This document shows, piece by piece, positions 17,789-26,754 of a stretch of DNA of 43,840 nucleotides (position 1 is the stretch's first letter; every line of letters starts with the position of its first letter). The DNA lies in contig NZ_LWMW01000089.1 of NCBI RefSeq assembly GCF_001639285.1, forward strand, positions 1-43,840. The letters run 5' to 3'. The notes below the pieces were generated by a model that was not told the origin of the DNA, ran no database searches, and saw only the letters and a program-made list of their open reading frames with translations. The DNA is from Methanobrevibacter cuticularis (GTDB lineage: Archaea; Methanobacteriota; Methanobacteria; Methanobacteriales; Methanobacteriaceae). A program made the translations under genes and the position numbers.

Positions 17789-18442
17789 TCATTTCTCCCC
17801 TAAATAGTTTCCAGATAAGCTTAAATTTTGTAATCTATCTTTAACTTCTGGATTTTGTTTTAAAAAAGTACCTATATTCTCAATAGCAACATCAACCTTT
17901 AAATTTTTTTGATCTTGAAGAATCTTATTTTCTTGTTCTGAAAATTCATCTTGATCTATTGTTGCTATATAGAAATTTCTAGTAAGTTCATATCTTTTAA
18001 GTTCTAATTTGTGCCAATCTAGAGATAATTTTTGTTTTTTTAATATTAAATCAATGTATTTTTGGTCAGTTGCATTAGAATATTTTATATTTTCTAAATA
18101 ATCTATTTCTTTGCCTAATGATTTAATTATGTCTAGTGTAATTCCATAACCTTCGTCTGCTTCACCATAATCTCCAGGTTTAAATTGTATATCAGTGTAG
18201 GGATTTGAACTGCCGCTGAAATTTATCATTATTTCATTTGTATCCTCATATAAACCATAAGCACTTATCAAGTCAGAATCAGAATTAGAGCTTCCAACAT
18301 TTCCAGTGCTTGTTAAACTTATCGAAAGGAAATATATTATAAAAATTAGAATTACTACTATAACCCCAATTTTGAGTTTACTCACTCTACTATCCATAGT
18401 CTCTTTATCTATTTTATAAAATAACTTATCTTTGATGTCCAT
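17789..18442 (-). CDS. Hypothetical membrane-anchored protein with helical external domain
   Basis: 217 residues. A cytoplasmic start of about 24 residues precedes one transmembrane segment (IGVIVVILIFIIYFLSISL). A Ser/Asn-rich linker with sequon NFS follows, then a mostly helical domain (TLDIIKSLGKEIDYLENIKY; KKQKLSLDWHKLELKRYEL) of about 120 residues. GGAGCG precedes the ATG. It is the first gene of the operon; the divergent winged-helix gene across a 219-bp gap suggests regulation. Family not recognised. Confidence 0.7.
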   Translation of the reverse strand: MDIKDKLFYKIDKETMDSRVSKLKIGVIVVILIFIIYFLSISLTSTGNVGSSNSDSDLISAYGLYEDTNEIMINFSGSSNPYTDIQFKPGDYGEADEGYGITLDIIKSLGKEIDYLENIKYSNATDQKYIDLILKKQKLSLDWHKLELKRYELTRNFYIATIDQDEFSEQENKILQDQKNLKVDVAIENIGTFLKQNPEVKDRLQNLSLSGNYLGEK

Positions 18443-18569
18443 TTAAACGCTCCAAACAAACAAATTTTATTAATAAATACTTTTTATCTGTTAGAAATTT
18501 GTAGTAATACTATTAAATTGAAAATTATTACAAGTAAATGTTCCATATAACATAATTATTAGTTATAAT

Positions 18570-18616
18570 AACCCATATATAAAACTTTGTATAAGTTCAG
18601 TATTAGTTCAGTGTAA
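18570..18616 (+). promoter_or_regulatory. Probable promoter with direct-repeat operator for the winged-helix gene
   Basis: CATATATAAAAC (about 18573-18584) is a good archaeal TATA box. Just downstream, AGTTCAGT occurs twice (18593-18600 region and 18605-18612) in direct orientation, a layout expected for a regulator site over the transcription start. The opposing operon starts at 18442, so one site could control both sides. Inferred from sequence only. Confidence 0.4.
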
Positions 18617-18661
18617 CTAATGTGGATTGAGTTATAAATTTTAGAAAAGTTCTTATTTAGT

Positions 18662-18931
18662 ATGAAAGAAAAATTAGAAAAAGAGCTAATAGATGGAATA
18701 TCACTAGTTGAGATGTCATCTTATCGAGAAAAAGTACTGCTCGATTTAAAAGAAAAAATCAAAACACCTTCTAGAATAGCTAAATCAACTGATATAAGAA
18801 CAAACCATGTGAGTAACGCACTCAAAGAATTAAAAGAGCACAAATTAGTTGATTGTCTAAATCCCGAGAAAAGGCAAGGAAGAATCTATAAAATTACAAA
18901 ACTTGGAGAAGAAGTTTTAAAATATATATAA
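18662..18931 (+). CDS. Winged-helix (MarR/ArsR-like) transcription regulator
   Basis: 89 residues, a single small DNA-binding domain. After a short helical lead, SYREKVLLDLKEKIKTPSRI begins the HTH. AKSTDIRTNHVSNALKELKE is the recognition-helix region and KLVDCLNPEKRQGRIYKITK forms the wing, ending in LGEEVLKYI. Such proteins often repress their own promoter and a divergent operon. No ribosome site precedes the ATG. Its neighbour across the promoter gap is the membrane/EF-hand operon, the natural candidate target. Confidence 0.85.
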   Translation: MKEKLEKELIDGISLVEMSSYREKVLLDLKEKIKTPSRIAKSTDIRTNHVSNALKELKEHKLVDCLNPEKRQGRIYKITKLGEEVLKYI

Positions 18932-18995
18932 TAATAAAATATTCAATTTGTAATATGTTTAATTTGTAATTTTAATTTGTAATTTGAAAAAATAG

Positions 18996-20680
18996 GGCAC
19001 AGTCAAGTAGGTTACTGATTTTGGTATTTATTTTCTATGGGCTTATTTTAGGTTGAATACGATTTATATATGATAATTATTTGTTAATAGTTTATTAGTC
19101 CATTCATTTATTGATTCTTCAAATTTTTCATCTGATTTTTTCTTTCTATATTCATATTTAAGGTATATTCTTTTTTCTGATCCTTTCATAATGTGCATTC
19201 TTCTCTTTACATGTTTTAGGAAGAGTTATTTGGAAATTGAGTTCGGGGGAGTTTGAAGTTTTTGGAACACCATCAACCTTTAAATACCAAAAGAAATCAT
19301 TAAAATTAGGTATTATAAATTTATTCATCAATTGCTGAATACAAGGATGTAAAAGTTCTAAATTATCCACCATATCTTTAAGTATTAAATCAATTTCTTC
19401 TAAATCCTCATTTAAAATCATGTCTATGATTTTCTGCTTCTGCTCTTTAATAAGTTTTCTATCCTTTCTGTTTATTTTACCTCCTTTCTTTTTGTAACTA
19501 GCTATTATGTTTTTAATGTTCGTGTTTATAGTTTTAGGTGCGTGTTTTAAACATAATTGTCTTTTAAACCCATATTTTTCTAGTGATTCTTTATATTTAA
19601 GGTTTAAATCCACGGCAATGTATTTTTCTTCTGGTAAATATGGAGCAATTGTTTTAAAGTATTCATCCAAGTTAGCTGCGGTTTCTTTGGAGTACATTTT
19701 TATCAAAAACCACATTTTCATTAGATGCGTCATTCATGCAAAAGTAGAATGAATTCCATCCTCCATGTGCTTTACACCATAAACTATCAAATATGTACTT
19801 GCCAGATGATTTTGAAGGTATAGTATTAGGATTTTCAATCTTAAAGATTATATTTTCAATTGTTTGGTGAGAAACACTCACATTATCGTTTTTGTTTAAA
19901 AAGTCTGCAGTGACTCTTAATGGTGCATGGACAGGAGCATTATGATCTTTAACAGTTTCTATGAATTCATGAGAGTAAATAGAGTTTTTAGGAACTATAT
20001 CCTCAATATTAGCTTCAAAAAACTGAGATTTTCCATTTTCATGTTTATCTTTACATACATAAGTCTGTATCTTAAAATACTCTTTCCCTGTGCTGAAAAT
20101 GATTAAACGCTCACGACTACCATTTTTATCAACATTCATGCTTCCACAAACTGGACAAATCCTTATTTTATCTTTTAAACATTTGAAATTCTTCTTAAAC
20201 TTTAATTTAATATTGCCTACAATCTTTAAAGAATTTTCCACCCATTTACAAAATTTATCTGACATAAAAGTCACATTATCAGCAACAACATCTAAAATTT
20301 ACTGACATTTATCAATAGCAGATGCACAATAAATATTATTCTGAATAAACATAATTAAACATATATATTTACTAATATATAAATATTTTCAACTTTAAAC
20401 AGCTATTAAAAAACATTAACCTCATAAAACAATAAAATAAAGATATAAAAAAACCTATTCCCCATTTAAACTATTTAAAAAAAATTTAATAACAACGAAT
20501 AATCAATGAAAACTATTAATAATAAAGTAATACTATAAAAGTATTACTACAAAATCAATGAAAAATAAAGGAATATAACAAAATATCTCAAAAATTCAAG
20601 CCTAAAAAAAGATTATCATAAGTAATACTAATAAATTAATACCAAAAAATTTTCAAATCAGTGACCTACTTGACTATGCC
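18996..20680 (-). mobile_element. Insertion sequence, 1685 bp, long copy
   Basis: Terminal inverted repeats GGCACAGTCAAGTAGGTTAC and, from the right in reverse complement, GGCATAGTCAAGTAGGTCAC bound one transposase gene plus about 400 bp of non-coding right end. That right end holds a perfect hairpin AGTAATACT-ATAAA-AGTATTACT at 20526-20548, conserved in the shorter copy. No exact target duplication is visible in the AT-rich flanks. The family was not assigned; a search against an IS database would settle it. Confidence 0.9.
19064..20265 (-). pseudogene. Transposase of the insertion sequence, two frameshifts
   Basis: The N-terminal frame has a zinc ribbon (CPVCGSMNVDKNGS), an HTH-like block (SVSHQTIENIIFKIEN) and the first catalytic Asp in KYIFDSLWCKAHGGW. 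Near 19710-19730 the frame shifts; the second frame carries YIAVDLNLKYKESLEKYGF with the second Asp and NSPELNFQITLPK with the probable Glu, so a DDE enzyme. A second shift near 19200 is needed to reach the C-terminus, KYEYRKKKSDEKFEESINEW, ending at TAA 19064. An upstream GTG (20274) is an alternative start. As it stands the gene cannot make full-length enzyme unless frameshifting is programmed. Confidence 0.85.
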
Positions 20681-20737
20681 AAAATAAATCAAAAATAGGG
20701 TAGAAGAATGATACTAATTGTTTATATAAAAAATAAG

Positions 20738-21781
20738 TTAATCTTCATCTACAAATAGCTTTTTTCTGTCATTTGGTATATTGGCTATAAATTTTTCAGC
20801 TTCTTCATTGGTAACTGCTTTTCTATCCCCATTTTCATCTTCTATGACTACTCCACTTTTTATAAGAGATTTATATCTGTTCTTTCGTGTTTTTTTGTCT
20901 GGGTGACAGATGAATTGGCAGTTTGAACAAGAGTATTCCATTTGATAACCTGGAGCTAATGGATGATAGAAAACTCCTGCATTACGTTTTCTTTCTAGGT
21001 ATGCTGGTTTATATTTTAGAATTGATGGAACAATATTTTCATCATCACCAGGTATTTTAAATCTAGCAGAAGACCAAGTAGACCATTTTTTAGAAGGATG
21101 TAATCCACAATATCCTGCACAAACTAAAACACACCTTTTTTTCTCATTGTACTTTCGTGTTTCATATTCCTCACCACCAATATCTAATTTAATATTTTCT
21201 TTATTTAGATATTTAGACATACAAACAGCAGTACATAGATTACATTTATCACAATAATTCTCTTCTGCAGGTAATTGTTTACTAGGTATCAAATCAGCAT
21301 TGGTGACAACAGTTGCTAAAGCAATAGCTGAACCTTCATTTTTAGTTAATAATAATCCAGAATGACCCAAAAATCCAACTCCTGACATAACACCTAAAAA
21401 TATGTGAGAAAGAGGAGGTTTTCTCTCATCAAGTCCATTGGGAGCATCTTTTCTATAAGCATAGTTTGGTGCAGTAGCAACGGCATCATAATCTAATTGA
21501 TCTAATAAACTAGCTATTTCTAAGCCAATACCTCCTGCAAATGTAGTTGTTCTGATTTTATTTAAATTAAGATCTTGATTTTCTTTACTAAGATATGGTT
21601 CTATTAATCTTTGATCAAAAGGAACAGCGAATACAATAGCTGATTTAGCAGTATCTAATACATAGCTTAGATCAACAGTATCCGGACCATTTTTTGCCAT
21701 TTCTTGACTCACAATCCCTACTTCACATGCCCCTAAATCTAAAGCCATGCTTTTTACTAGTTCTGTAATCTCTTTATCCAT
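20738..21781 (-). CDS. QueG / reductive-dehalogenase-like Fe-S protein
   Basis: 347 residues with GGAGAAAG before the ATG. The central block MSGVGFLGHSGLLLTKNEGS followed by a second-strand LATVVTNADL is the conserved core shared by epoxyqueuosine reductase and reductive dehalogenases. CDKCNLCTAVC near residue 177 is a [4Fe-4S] motif without the usual following Pro. KRCVLVCAGYCGLHPSKKW and CSNCQFICHP supply the remaining Cys, so two clusters are likely. Queuosine itself is bacterial, so the substrate here is probably something else; methanogens have several such proteins. It lies at the 3' end of the Eha/polyferredoxin run, which could provide electrons. Function unassigned. Confidence 0.7.
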   Translation of the reverse strand: MDKEITELVKSMALDLGACEVGIVSQEMAKNGPDTVDLSYVLDTAKSAIVFAVPFDQRLIEPYLSKENQDLNLNKIRTTTFAGGIGLEIASLLDQLDYDAVATAPNYAYRKDAPNGLDERKPPLSHIFLGVMSGVGFLGHSGLLLTKNEGSAIALATVVTNADLIPSKQLPAEENYCDKCNLCTAVCMSKYLNKENIKLDIGGEEYETRKYNEKKRCVLVCAGYCGLHPSKKWSTWSSARFKIPGDDENIVPSILKYKPAYLERKRNAGVFYHPLAPGYQMEYSCSNCQFICHPDKKTRKNRYKSLIKSGVVIEDENGDRKAVTNEEAEKFIANIPNDRKKLFVDED

Positions 21782-22046
21782 ATACTTTCTCCAAAATTTT
21801 AAATAAACTTAATTTAAATTAGAAAGCTTATAAAAATCCATATTAATTAAGATATTATGTTTATTATAATTATAGTTAGTATATTATATTTACTATAAAT
21901 ATATATTTTATGGTCATTATAATGTAGTTAGTAATATAAGTAGACTACTGAAAATTTGAAACACACAATATAATAATAACAGTTAAAAAAATTCCACAAT
22001 ATGCTATAATAAAAATTAGCAAGACGAAAATAAGATTAATTAGCTT
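21782..22046. other. AT-rich gap upstream of the QueG-like gene
   Basis: No gene seen. Runs of TATATTTACTATAAATATAT near 21885 could include promoter elements for the QueG-like gene but no single site can be fixed. Confidence 0.4.
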
Positions 22047-22180
22047 AAAAATGATAAAAATAAACAAAAACTAAGAAAATAACAACTAAAAAGAAATAAA
22101 AATGATAAAAATAAACAAAAACTAAGAAAATAACAACTAAAAAGAAATAAAAATGATAAAAATAAACAAAAACTAATAGC
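22047..22180. repeat. 51-bp tandem repeat, about 2.6 copies
   Basis: ATGATAAAAATAAACAAAAA starts at 22051, 22102 and 22153, exactly 51 bp apart, completed by CTAAGAAAATAACAACT and AAAAAGAAAT. The array ends four bases before the stop codon of the CBS-domain gene. Confidence 0.95.
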
Positions 22181-22183
22181 TAG

Positions 22184-22819
22184 CTATTTTCTTGCTTTCC
22201 CAACTTTACGAGCTATTACTAATTCTCCAACAGCTATTAAACCAGTGAAAAATCTTTCAAGACCACCAGTAGCCCAAATAGCTTCACCAAAAGTTGAATT
22301 CTTAATATTTCGCTCGTAATCCTCTGGTTTGATTCTTTTGCCTGTGGTTCTCCTACTAATTATAGCTGAAGCTTCCATTAGCTCATCCCAACTAACACCT
22401 TTAAGTTGTTCTTCCATAGCCTCATAAATTTTAGAAACTTTTACTTCATAAAGAGATGATAAAGTATCTACAATATCAAAAGAACGTATAACTCCTGTTA
22501 CAACATCATTTTCATTTAATACAGGAATGCTGATTAATTTATGTTTTGAAGTTTCTATAACTGATAATCTAGAAGGATCATTTTCATGGAGATATCGAAT
22601 TTCCTCTTTTGGGTGCATGATTTCAGAAACTATTTTTTTTCCCTCTCTTAATCCTTTAGTAACATCTAATGAAGTAATCCATCCTACGAGTCTCATCTCT
22701 TCATTTACAACTGGTGTTGTGAATCTCCTAGAATTTTCCATTTTTATAGACGCATCAGCGACAGTATTCTCAGGATATACATAGATGAAATTCTTATCCA
22801 TCATTTCTTTTGCTTTCAT
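22184..22819 (-). CDS. CBS-domain protein
   Basis: 211 residues from ATG 22819, which has AGAGGT six bases upstream; an in-frame ATG at 22840 is less well placed. Two CBS motifs are visible: MDKNFIYVYPENTVADASIK with TTPVVNEEMRLVGWITSLDV, and a second with LISIPVLNENDVVTGVIRSF. A C-terminal region of about 75 residues (SWDELMEASAIISRRTTGKR; EAIWATGGLERFFTGLIAVG) is unlike the CBS fold. CBS pairs bind adenosyl ligands and sense energy state. Its place between a polyferredoxin and a QueG-like protein suggests regulation of a redox reaction. Confidence 0.85.
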   Translation of the reverse strand: MKAKEMMDKNFIYVYPENTVADASIKMENSRRFTTPVVNEEMRLVGWITSLDVTKGLREGKKIVSEIMHPKEEIRYLHENDPSRLSVIETSKHKLISIPVLNENDVVTGVIRSFDIVDTLSSLYEVKVSKIYEAMEEQLKGVSWDELMEASAIISRRTTGKRIKPEDYERNIKNSTFGEAIWATGGLERFFTGLIAVGELVIARKVGKARK

Positions 22820-23095
22820 TAAAATACCTCTATTTATCACAAATATTATTAATTAATCATCTTAAATATAGAACTATTTAAATTCTTAAAACTGCATTTA
22901 TTATAGAAAGAAGATTATTATTATATTCTTAATTTATATTATATATTTATTAGATATAACTATTGTTATTCTTATTGATGATTAGCTATTATTAATTTAT
23001 TATAATTACTATTGTTCTTATAATTAATATTATTGAGATTATAACTAATTATTGTTAATTTTAGAATTCATTATTTTTCTTTTAGGTCCATGTTT

Positions 23096-24025
23096 TCAAT
23101 CCTTATTTTCATCAAAATCCTTAACCTCATCAAAATCTTTAGTTTCATCAAGATTCTCAGTCTCATCAAAATCTTTAGTTTCATCAAGATTCTCAGTCTC
23201 ATCTAAGCCATTATTTAAATTCTTTAAACTTAGAGCATTGACTGGACATTTTGTAGAGCAAACATTACATCTAATACATTTTTCATTATCTAGGACTACT
23301 TTGTCATCTTCCAGCTTGATAGCTTCTACAGGACAGGATTCTTCACATAGGAAACATTGAACACAGGTATCTTGATCAATACATAATTTTTTAGTTTCAA
23401 TTATAGGACCTAAAGTTCTTTTAAGCTCTATTCCTCCTTTTGAACAAAGATTAGCACAAGATCCGCAACCAATACAAAGGTTTTTATCTATATAAGGATA
23501 TTTTCTATCTTCTAGATCTGGATAACTTTTTTCATTGGCAGCTTCGATTACTGATTTATCTTTTAAAGAAATAGCATTAGTAGGGCAGAATCTAATACAA
23601 CTTCTGCAATCTCCACATAATTCCATATTAATTGATATATCTTCCATTCTCAGAACACGATGAGGAACATTAATTTCTTTTAAAACAAATTCTGCATCAT
23701 CCTTTTCTCCATTGATCTTTGATTTTGTCTCCAATGCATAGATACATGAAACAGGACAAGTTTGAGCACAAATTTCACATTTAACACAATTTTCTTTAAT
23801 TCTTGATCTTTTTACAACGTTTGAAGAAGAGATTGCATCAACTGGACACTCTTCAACACAAAGATCACATCTAACACATCGAGGAGAAATGGTTATAAAT
23901 TTGTCATCTACCTCATAATCTCCAATATCAACTTGAAAATCATCGATATCATCATCCAAATCTACTGATTTCAACACAACTTCCCTTTGTAGATCTTTCA
24001 TCGGTTTTTTAAATTTTATTTCCAT
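23096..24025 (-). CDS. Polyferredoxin with six [4Fe-4S] motifs and acidic repeat tail
   Basis: 309 residues; GGGAG precedes the ATG. Six C-x2-C-x2-C-x3-C motifs are visible: CVRCDLCVEEC, CVKCEICAQTC, CGDCRSCIRFC, CIGCGSCANLC, CVQCFLCEESC and CIRCNVCSTKC, so up to six [4Fe-4S] clusters. After about residue 270 comes an acidic tail of a 12-residue repeat, DETENLDETKDF, about three times, encoded by a 36-bp DNA repeat. It is distinct from EhaP and EhaQ and lies downstream of the kinase. It likely carries electrons between Eha and other cytoplasmic oxidoreductases; the partner is not known. Confidence 0.9.
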   Translation of the reverse strand: MEIKFKKPMKDLQREVVLKSVDLDDDIDDFQVDIGDYEVDDKFITISPRCVRCDLCVEECPVDAISSSNVVKRSRIKENCVKCEICAQTCPVSCIYALETKSKINGEKDDAEFVLKEINVPHRVLRMEDISINMELCGDCRSCIRFCPTNAISLKDKSVIEAANEKSYPDLEDRKYPYIDKNLCIGCGSCANLCSKGGIELKRTLGPIIETKKLCIDQDTCVQCFLCEESCPVEAIKLEDDKVVLDNEKCIRCNVCSTKCPVNALSLKNLNNGLDETENLDETKDFDETENLDETKDFDEVKDFDENKD

Positions 24026-24052
24026 GAAATACTCCCAATATTTTAATTAGTT

Positions 24053-24240
24053 CTAAATCTAAAAATATTACAACTTTACAATAATCATAAATCTAAATAT
24101 TACAACTTTACAATAATCATAAATCTAAATATTACAACTTTACAATAATCATAAATCTAAATATTACAACTTTACAATAATCATAAATCTAAATATTACA
24201 ACTTTATAAAATAATTATGAATCTAAATATTATGAGTTAT
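24053..24240. repeat. 32-bp tandem repeat, five to six copies
   Basis: ATTACAACTTTA recurs at 24067, 24099, 24131, 24163 and 24195, exactly 32 bp apart, with AATAATCATAAATCTAAAT between. It lies directly upstream of the polyferredoxin start. Confidence 0.95.
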
Positions 24241-24380
24241 AATAATTTTAATAATTAATAGTATATAATATCATATTAATTATATCTTACTATTTACTCT
24301 TAGAGACTGTAGTAATATTCTATTATTAATGAAATATCACATCTGTTTTACAAATATCTCCTTGTTTACTATTAAAGTGC

Positions 24381-25367
24381 CTAAATATCAGAATCAATTG
24401 TTTTTTCAAATTCAAGTAATTTGTTTTCATTAGGCATGCCTGTTATTCCAATGTTTTCAACAGATTTAGAAGCCACCCAATTTCCAATCAAACAAGACTT
24501 TTCAAGAGAATATCCTTTGAGATAAGAATATAAAAATCCACTATTGAATGAATCCCCTGCAGCTGTTGTATCGATAGTATCTACTTCAAATATAGGAACT
24601 TTGACTTCTTGATTTTTATCATTAATCCCATAAACCCCTTTAGTTCCTCTTTTAACTACAACAATGTCAATTCCATCTTCTAAAACATATTTAGCTAAAT
24701 CTCTGAAAGTTAAGTCTTCATGGATTAGATTATATTTATTAGAATAATGTTCTTTAAATAATATAAAAAGCTCTTTTTCATTGATTAAAAGAATATTTGT
24801 TCTGTTTAATATTTTTTCAATAGCTTTAAATCCTTTTTTAGCATATAACATACCAGGATCAAAACTTAAAATCATAGAAGCAGGTAAGATATCTAACAAT
24901 TCGATTTGAGTATTAAAAGAATCACCAACAAAAGAAGAATAATGAATTATTTTAGCCATATCTATTTGTTCAATATTAAGTTCATTCATAGAAATTTCAT
25001 CATTAACTCCAGAATCAATATAAAGGGCACGATCTCCATTTTCATCAACAAATCCTAATACATTTCCAGAATGGCCTTTTTCAGCTTCAATCAAATTATT
25101 AACAAAAACACCTTCAGAAATAAGATTCATTTCTAGTATTTCTCCTTCTTCATCATCAGCTATTTTTCCAATATATGAAGTAGAAACACCTAACCGAGAA
25201 AGTCCAATAATAGTATTAGCTGCAGAACCACCACAATTTAAATCAAATTCTTTAATGTAGCTTTCTTCATCTTCTCGAGCAATATCATTTACATAATATA
25301 ATTTATCAAGATTAAGAGCCCCAAAACCAATAATATCAACATCAATCTTATTATCTAAAATACTCAT
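24381..25367 (-). CDS. PfkB/ribokinase-family carbohydrate kinase of the Eha cluster
   Basis: 328 residues, standard for the family; AGGTGA precedes the ATG. The first PfkB signature is NCGGSAANTIIGLSRLG near residue 45. The second, with the catalytic Asp, is DTIDTTAAGDSFNSGFLYSY near 275. It would phosphorylate a small hydroxyl substrate with ATP; the substrate is unknown. A ribokinase homologue follows the Ftr paralogue in the eha region of Methanothermobacter, so the placement is conserved and not accidental. Whether it acts on the hydrogenase or a cofactor is open. Confidence 0.85.
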   Translation of the reverse strand: MSILDNKIDVDIIGFGALNLDKLYYVNDIAREDEESYIKEFDLNCGGSAANTIIGLSRLGVSTSYIGKIADDEEGEILEMNLISEGVFVNNLIEAEKGHSGNVLGFVDENGDRALYIDSGVNDEISMNELNIEQIDMAKIIHYSSFVGDSFNTQIELLDILPASMILSFDPGMLYAKKGFKAIEKILNRTNILLINEKELFILFKEHYSNKYNLIHEDLTFRDLAKYVLEDGIDIVVVKRGTKGVYGINDKNQEVKVPIFEVDTIDTTAAGDSFNSGFLYSYLKGYSLEKSCLIGNWVASKSVENIGITGMPNENKLLEFEKTIDSDI

Positions 25368-25440
25368 GTTTTCACCTAAATTGAATACTTCTACAAGAGA
25401 TTATTCTTTTTATAATAATACATAAAATGCAATTATTTTG

Positions 25441-25645
25441 ATTAAAGTTATACTGATTAAAATTATTTTATTAAAGTTATACTTAATTCTAGTTATTTTA
25501 AATTTAAAGATTTTAAAGCTATTAAAATTATTTTATTAAAGTTATACTTAATTCTAGTTATTTTAAATTTAAAGATTTTAAAGCTATTAAAATTATTTTA
25601 TTAAAGTTATACTGATTAAAATTATATTAATTAAGATTATATTGA
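25441..25645. repeat. 65-bp tandem repeat between the Ftr paralogue and the kinase
   Basis: ACTTAATTCTAGTTATTTTA occurs at 25481 and 25546, 65 bp apart, flanked by partial units sharing ATTTTATTAAAGTTATACT. It fills most of the 397-bp gap upstream of the kinase. Confidence 0.9.
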
Positions 25646-25764
25646 TTAAAATTATGATTTTAAGAAGTTAAAACACTCAAATAATTTTTATGTTTATTAA
25701 AATCCATAACAAATCTCTATGATCCATATAACTCCCATATCATTCAGAATAAGCTTGAGATGAT

Positions 25765-26652
25765 TTAGAACAAATCCAATAAATTAATGTTATATTCTCC
25801 AAGTTCTCCATTGAAATTTCCTGCAGATATTTTTACAACGCCATCAATATTCAAAATTGATTCAATAGCTATTTTTGTGGCTTCTTTTACAACACCCATA
25901 TTAATTCCATTTATAACTATTTCTGGAATATACTTAACATTATTAGGGACTTTTGAAATATATTCTAAATTTTTTTTAAGGGATGGGCAGTATGGATGAT
26001 TTGTAGTTGGGCCAATCCAAGGATAATTCGTTTCAACCTTAGATGCAGCAGAACAGATTCCAAAAGGAGCTATTATTCCGCTTAATTTATATAGTTCATC
26101 GATAATTATCTTTCCTGCTTTGAGAACTGATTCTTTAGTTTCACACATATACCAAAAATTAGCCCCCATTATTCCTTCACCATAACCTAATTCAGATTCT
26201 ATCTGAAAATCAGGAACAGCTATTGGAATATTTATCATTTCACGACCATATTTATTTTCAATCCATTCATAACCATCCCCACAATGACCAACTTGTTTCA
26301 TCATCCCTATTGTACCTTTAGGTTCTGTGGTATAATTGAAAACTCTTGTAAATGGTTTTACTAGAATATCTTGGCGAATTCTATATGATAATTCAAGTTC
26401 AAATTTCTCTAAATCATCTGATCCAAACCAATATTGAACGATAGCTCCATCTCTCCCATCAGGAGTTTCATCAGGAGAAACAAATCTCTCAACACCACCC
26501 TCAATTCTTCCAATAACAGCACCAGGAGTAGATGTTGAGTCAAATGCAGCTTGCTTCAAAGTATCTTTATCATCAGCAGTTATTAAAGCCCTTATATATT
26601 TTCCAGAAAAGCATTCAAAGAATGTATCCTCAATTAAATTTTTATTATCCAT
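25765..26652 (-). CDS. Formylmethanofuran:H4MPT formyltransferase paralogue (Ftr-like)
   Basis: 295 residues from ATG 26652, matching the usual Ftr length; an upstream ATG at 26679 adds nine residues absent from Ftr. The N-terminus (NLIEDTFFECFSGKYIRALI) aligns with Ftr IEDTFAEAF. VSPDETPDGRDG, MGANFWYMCETKES, APFGICSAASKVETNYPWIG and the end VVKISAGNFNGELGEYNINL are family hallmarks. Ftr moves the formyl group from formylmethanofuran to tetrahydromethanopterin. The main Ftr is encoded elsewhere in methanogens; this version is diverged and a member of the Eha region in related species. Its activity is uncertain; it may instead bind C1 carriers for regulation or channeling. Confidence 0.88.
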   Translation of the reverse strand: MDNKNLIEDTFFECFSGKYIRALITADDKDTLKQAAFDSTSTPGAVIGRIEGGVERFVSPDETPDGRDGAIVQYWFGSDDLEKFELELSYRIRQDILVKPFTRVFNYTTEPKGTIGMMKQVGHCGDGYEWIENKYGREMINIPIAVPDFQIESELGYGEGIMGANFWYMCETKESVLKAGKIIIDELYKLSGIIAPFGICSAASKVETNYPWIGPTTNHPYCPSLKKNLEYISKVPNNVKYIPEIVINGINMGVVKEATKIAIESILNIDGVVKISAGNFNGELGEYNINLLDLF

Positions 26653-26754
26653 TCCTACACCAAAAATTGTTGTTAACATTATAAATATTAAAAAATATCC
26701 TTATTAAATCATCTTTACCTATTTAATAGAAACATTAAAAATCTTAATTTTTAC

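Noticed and set aside
23052-23360. Plus-strand Ser-rich frame
   Set aside because: It is the complement of the acidic repeat tail and last cluster motifs of the polyferredoxin.
24053-24240. CRISPR array candidate (32-bp period, also 36-bp at 7060 and 38-bp at 29610)
   Set aside because: Units follow one another directly with no unique spacers and there are no cas genes in the window.
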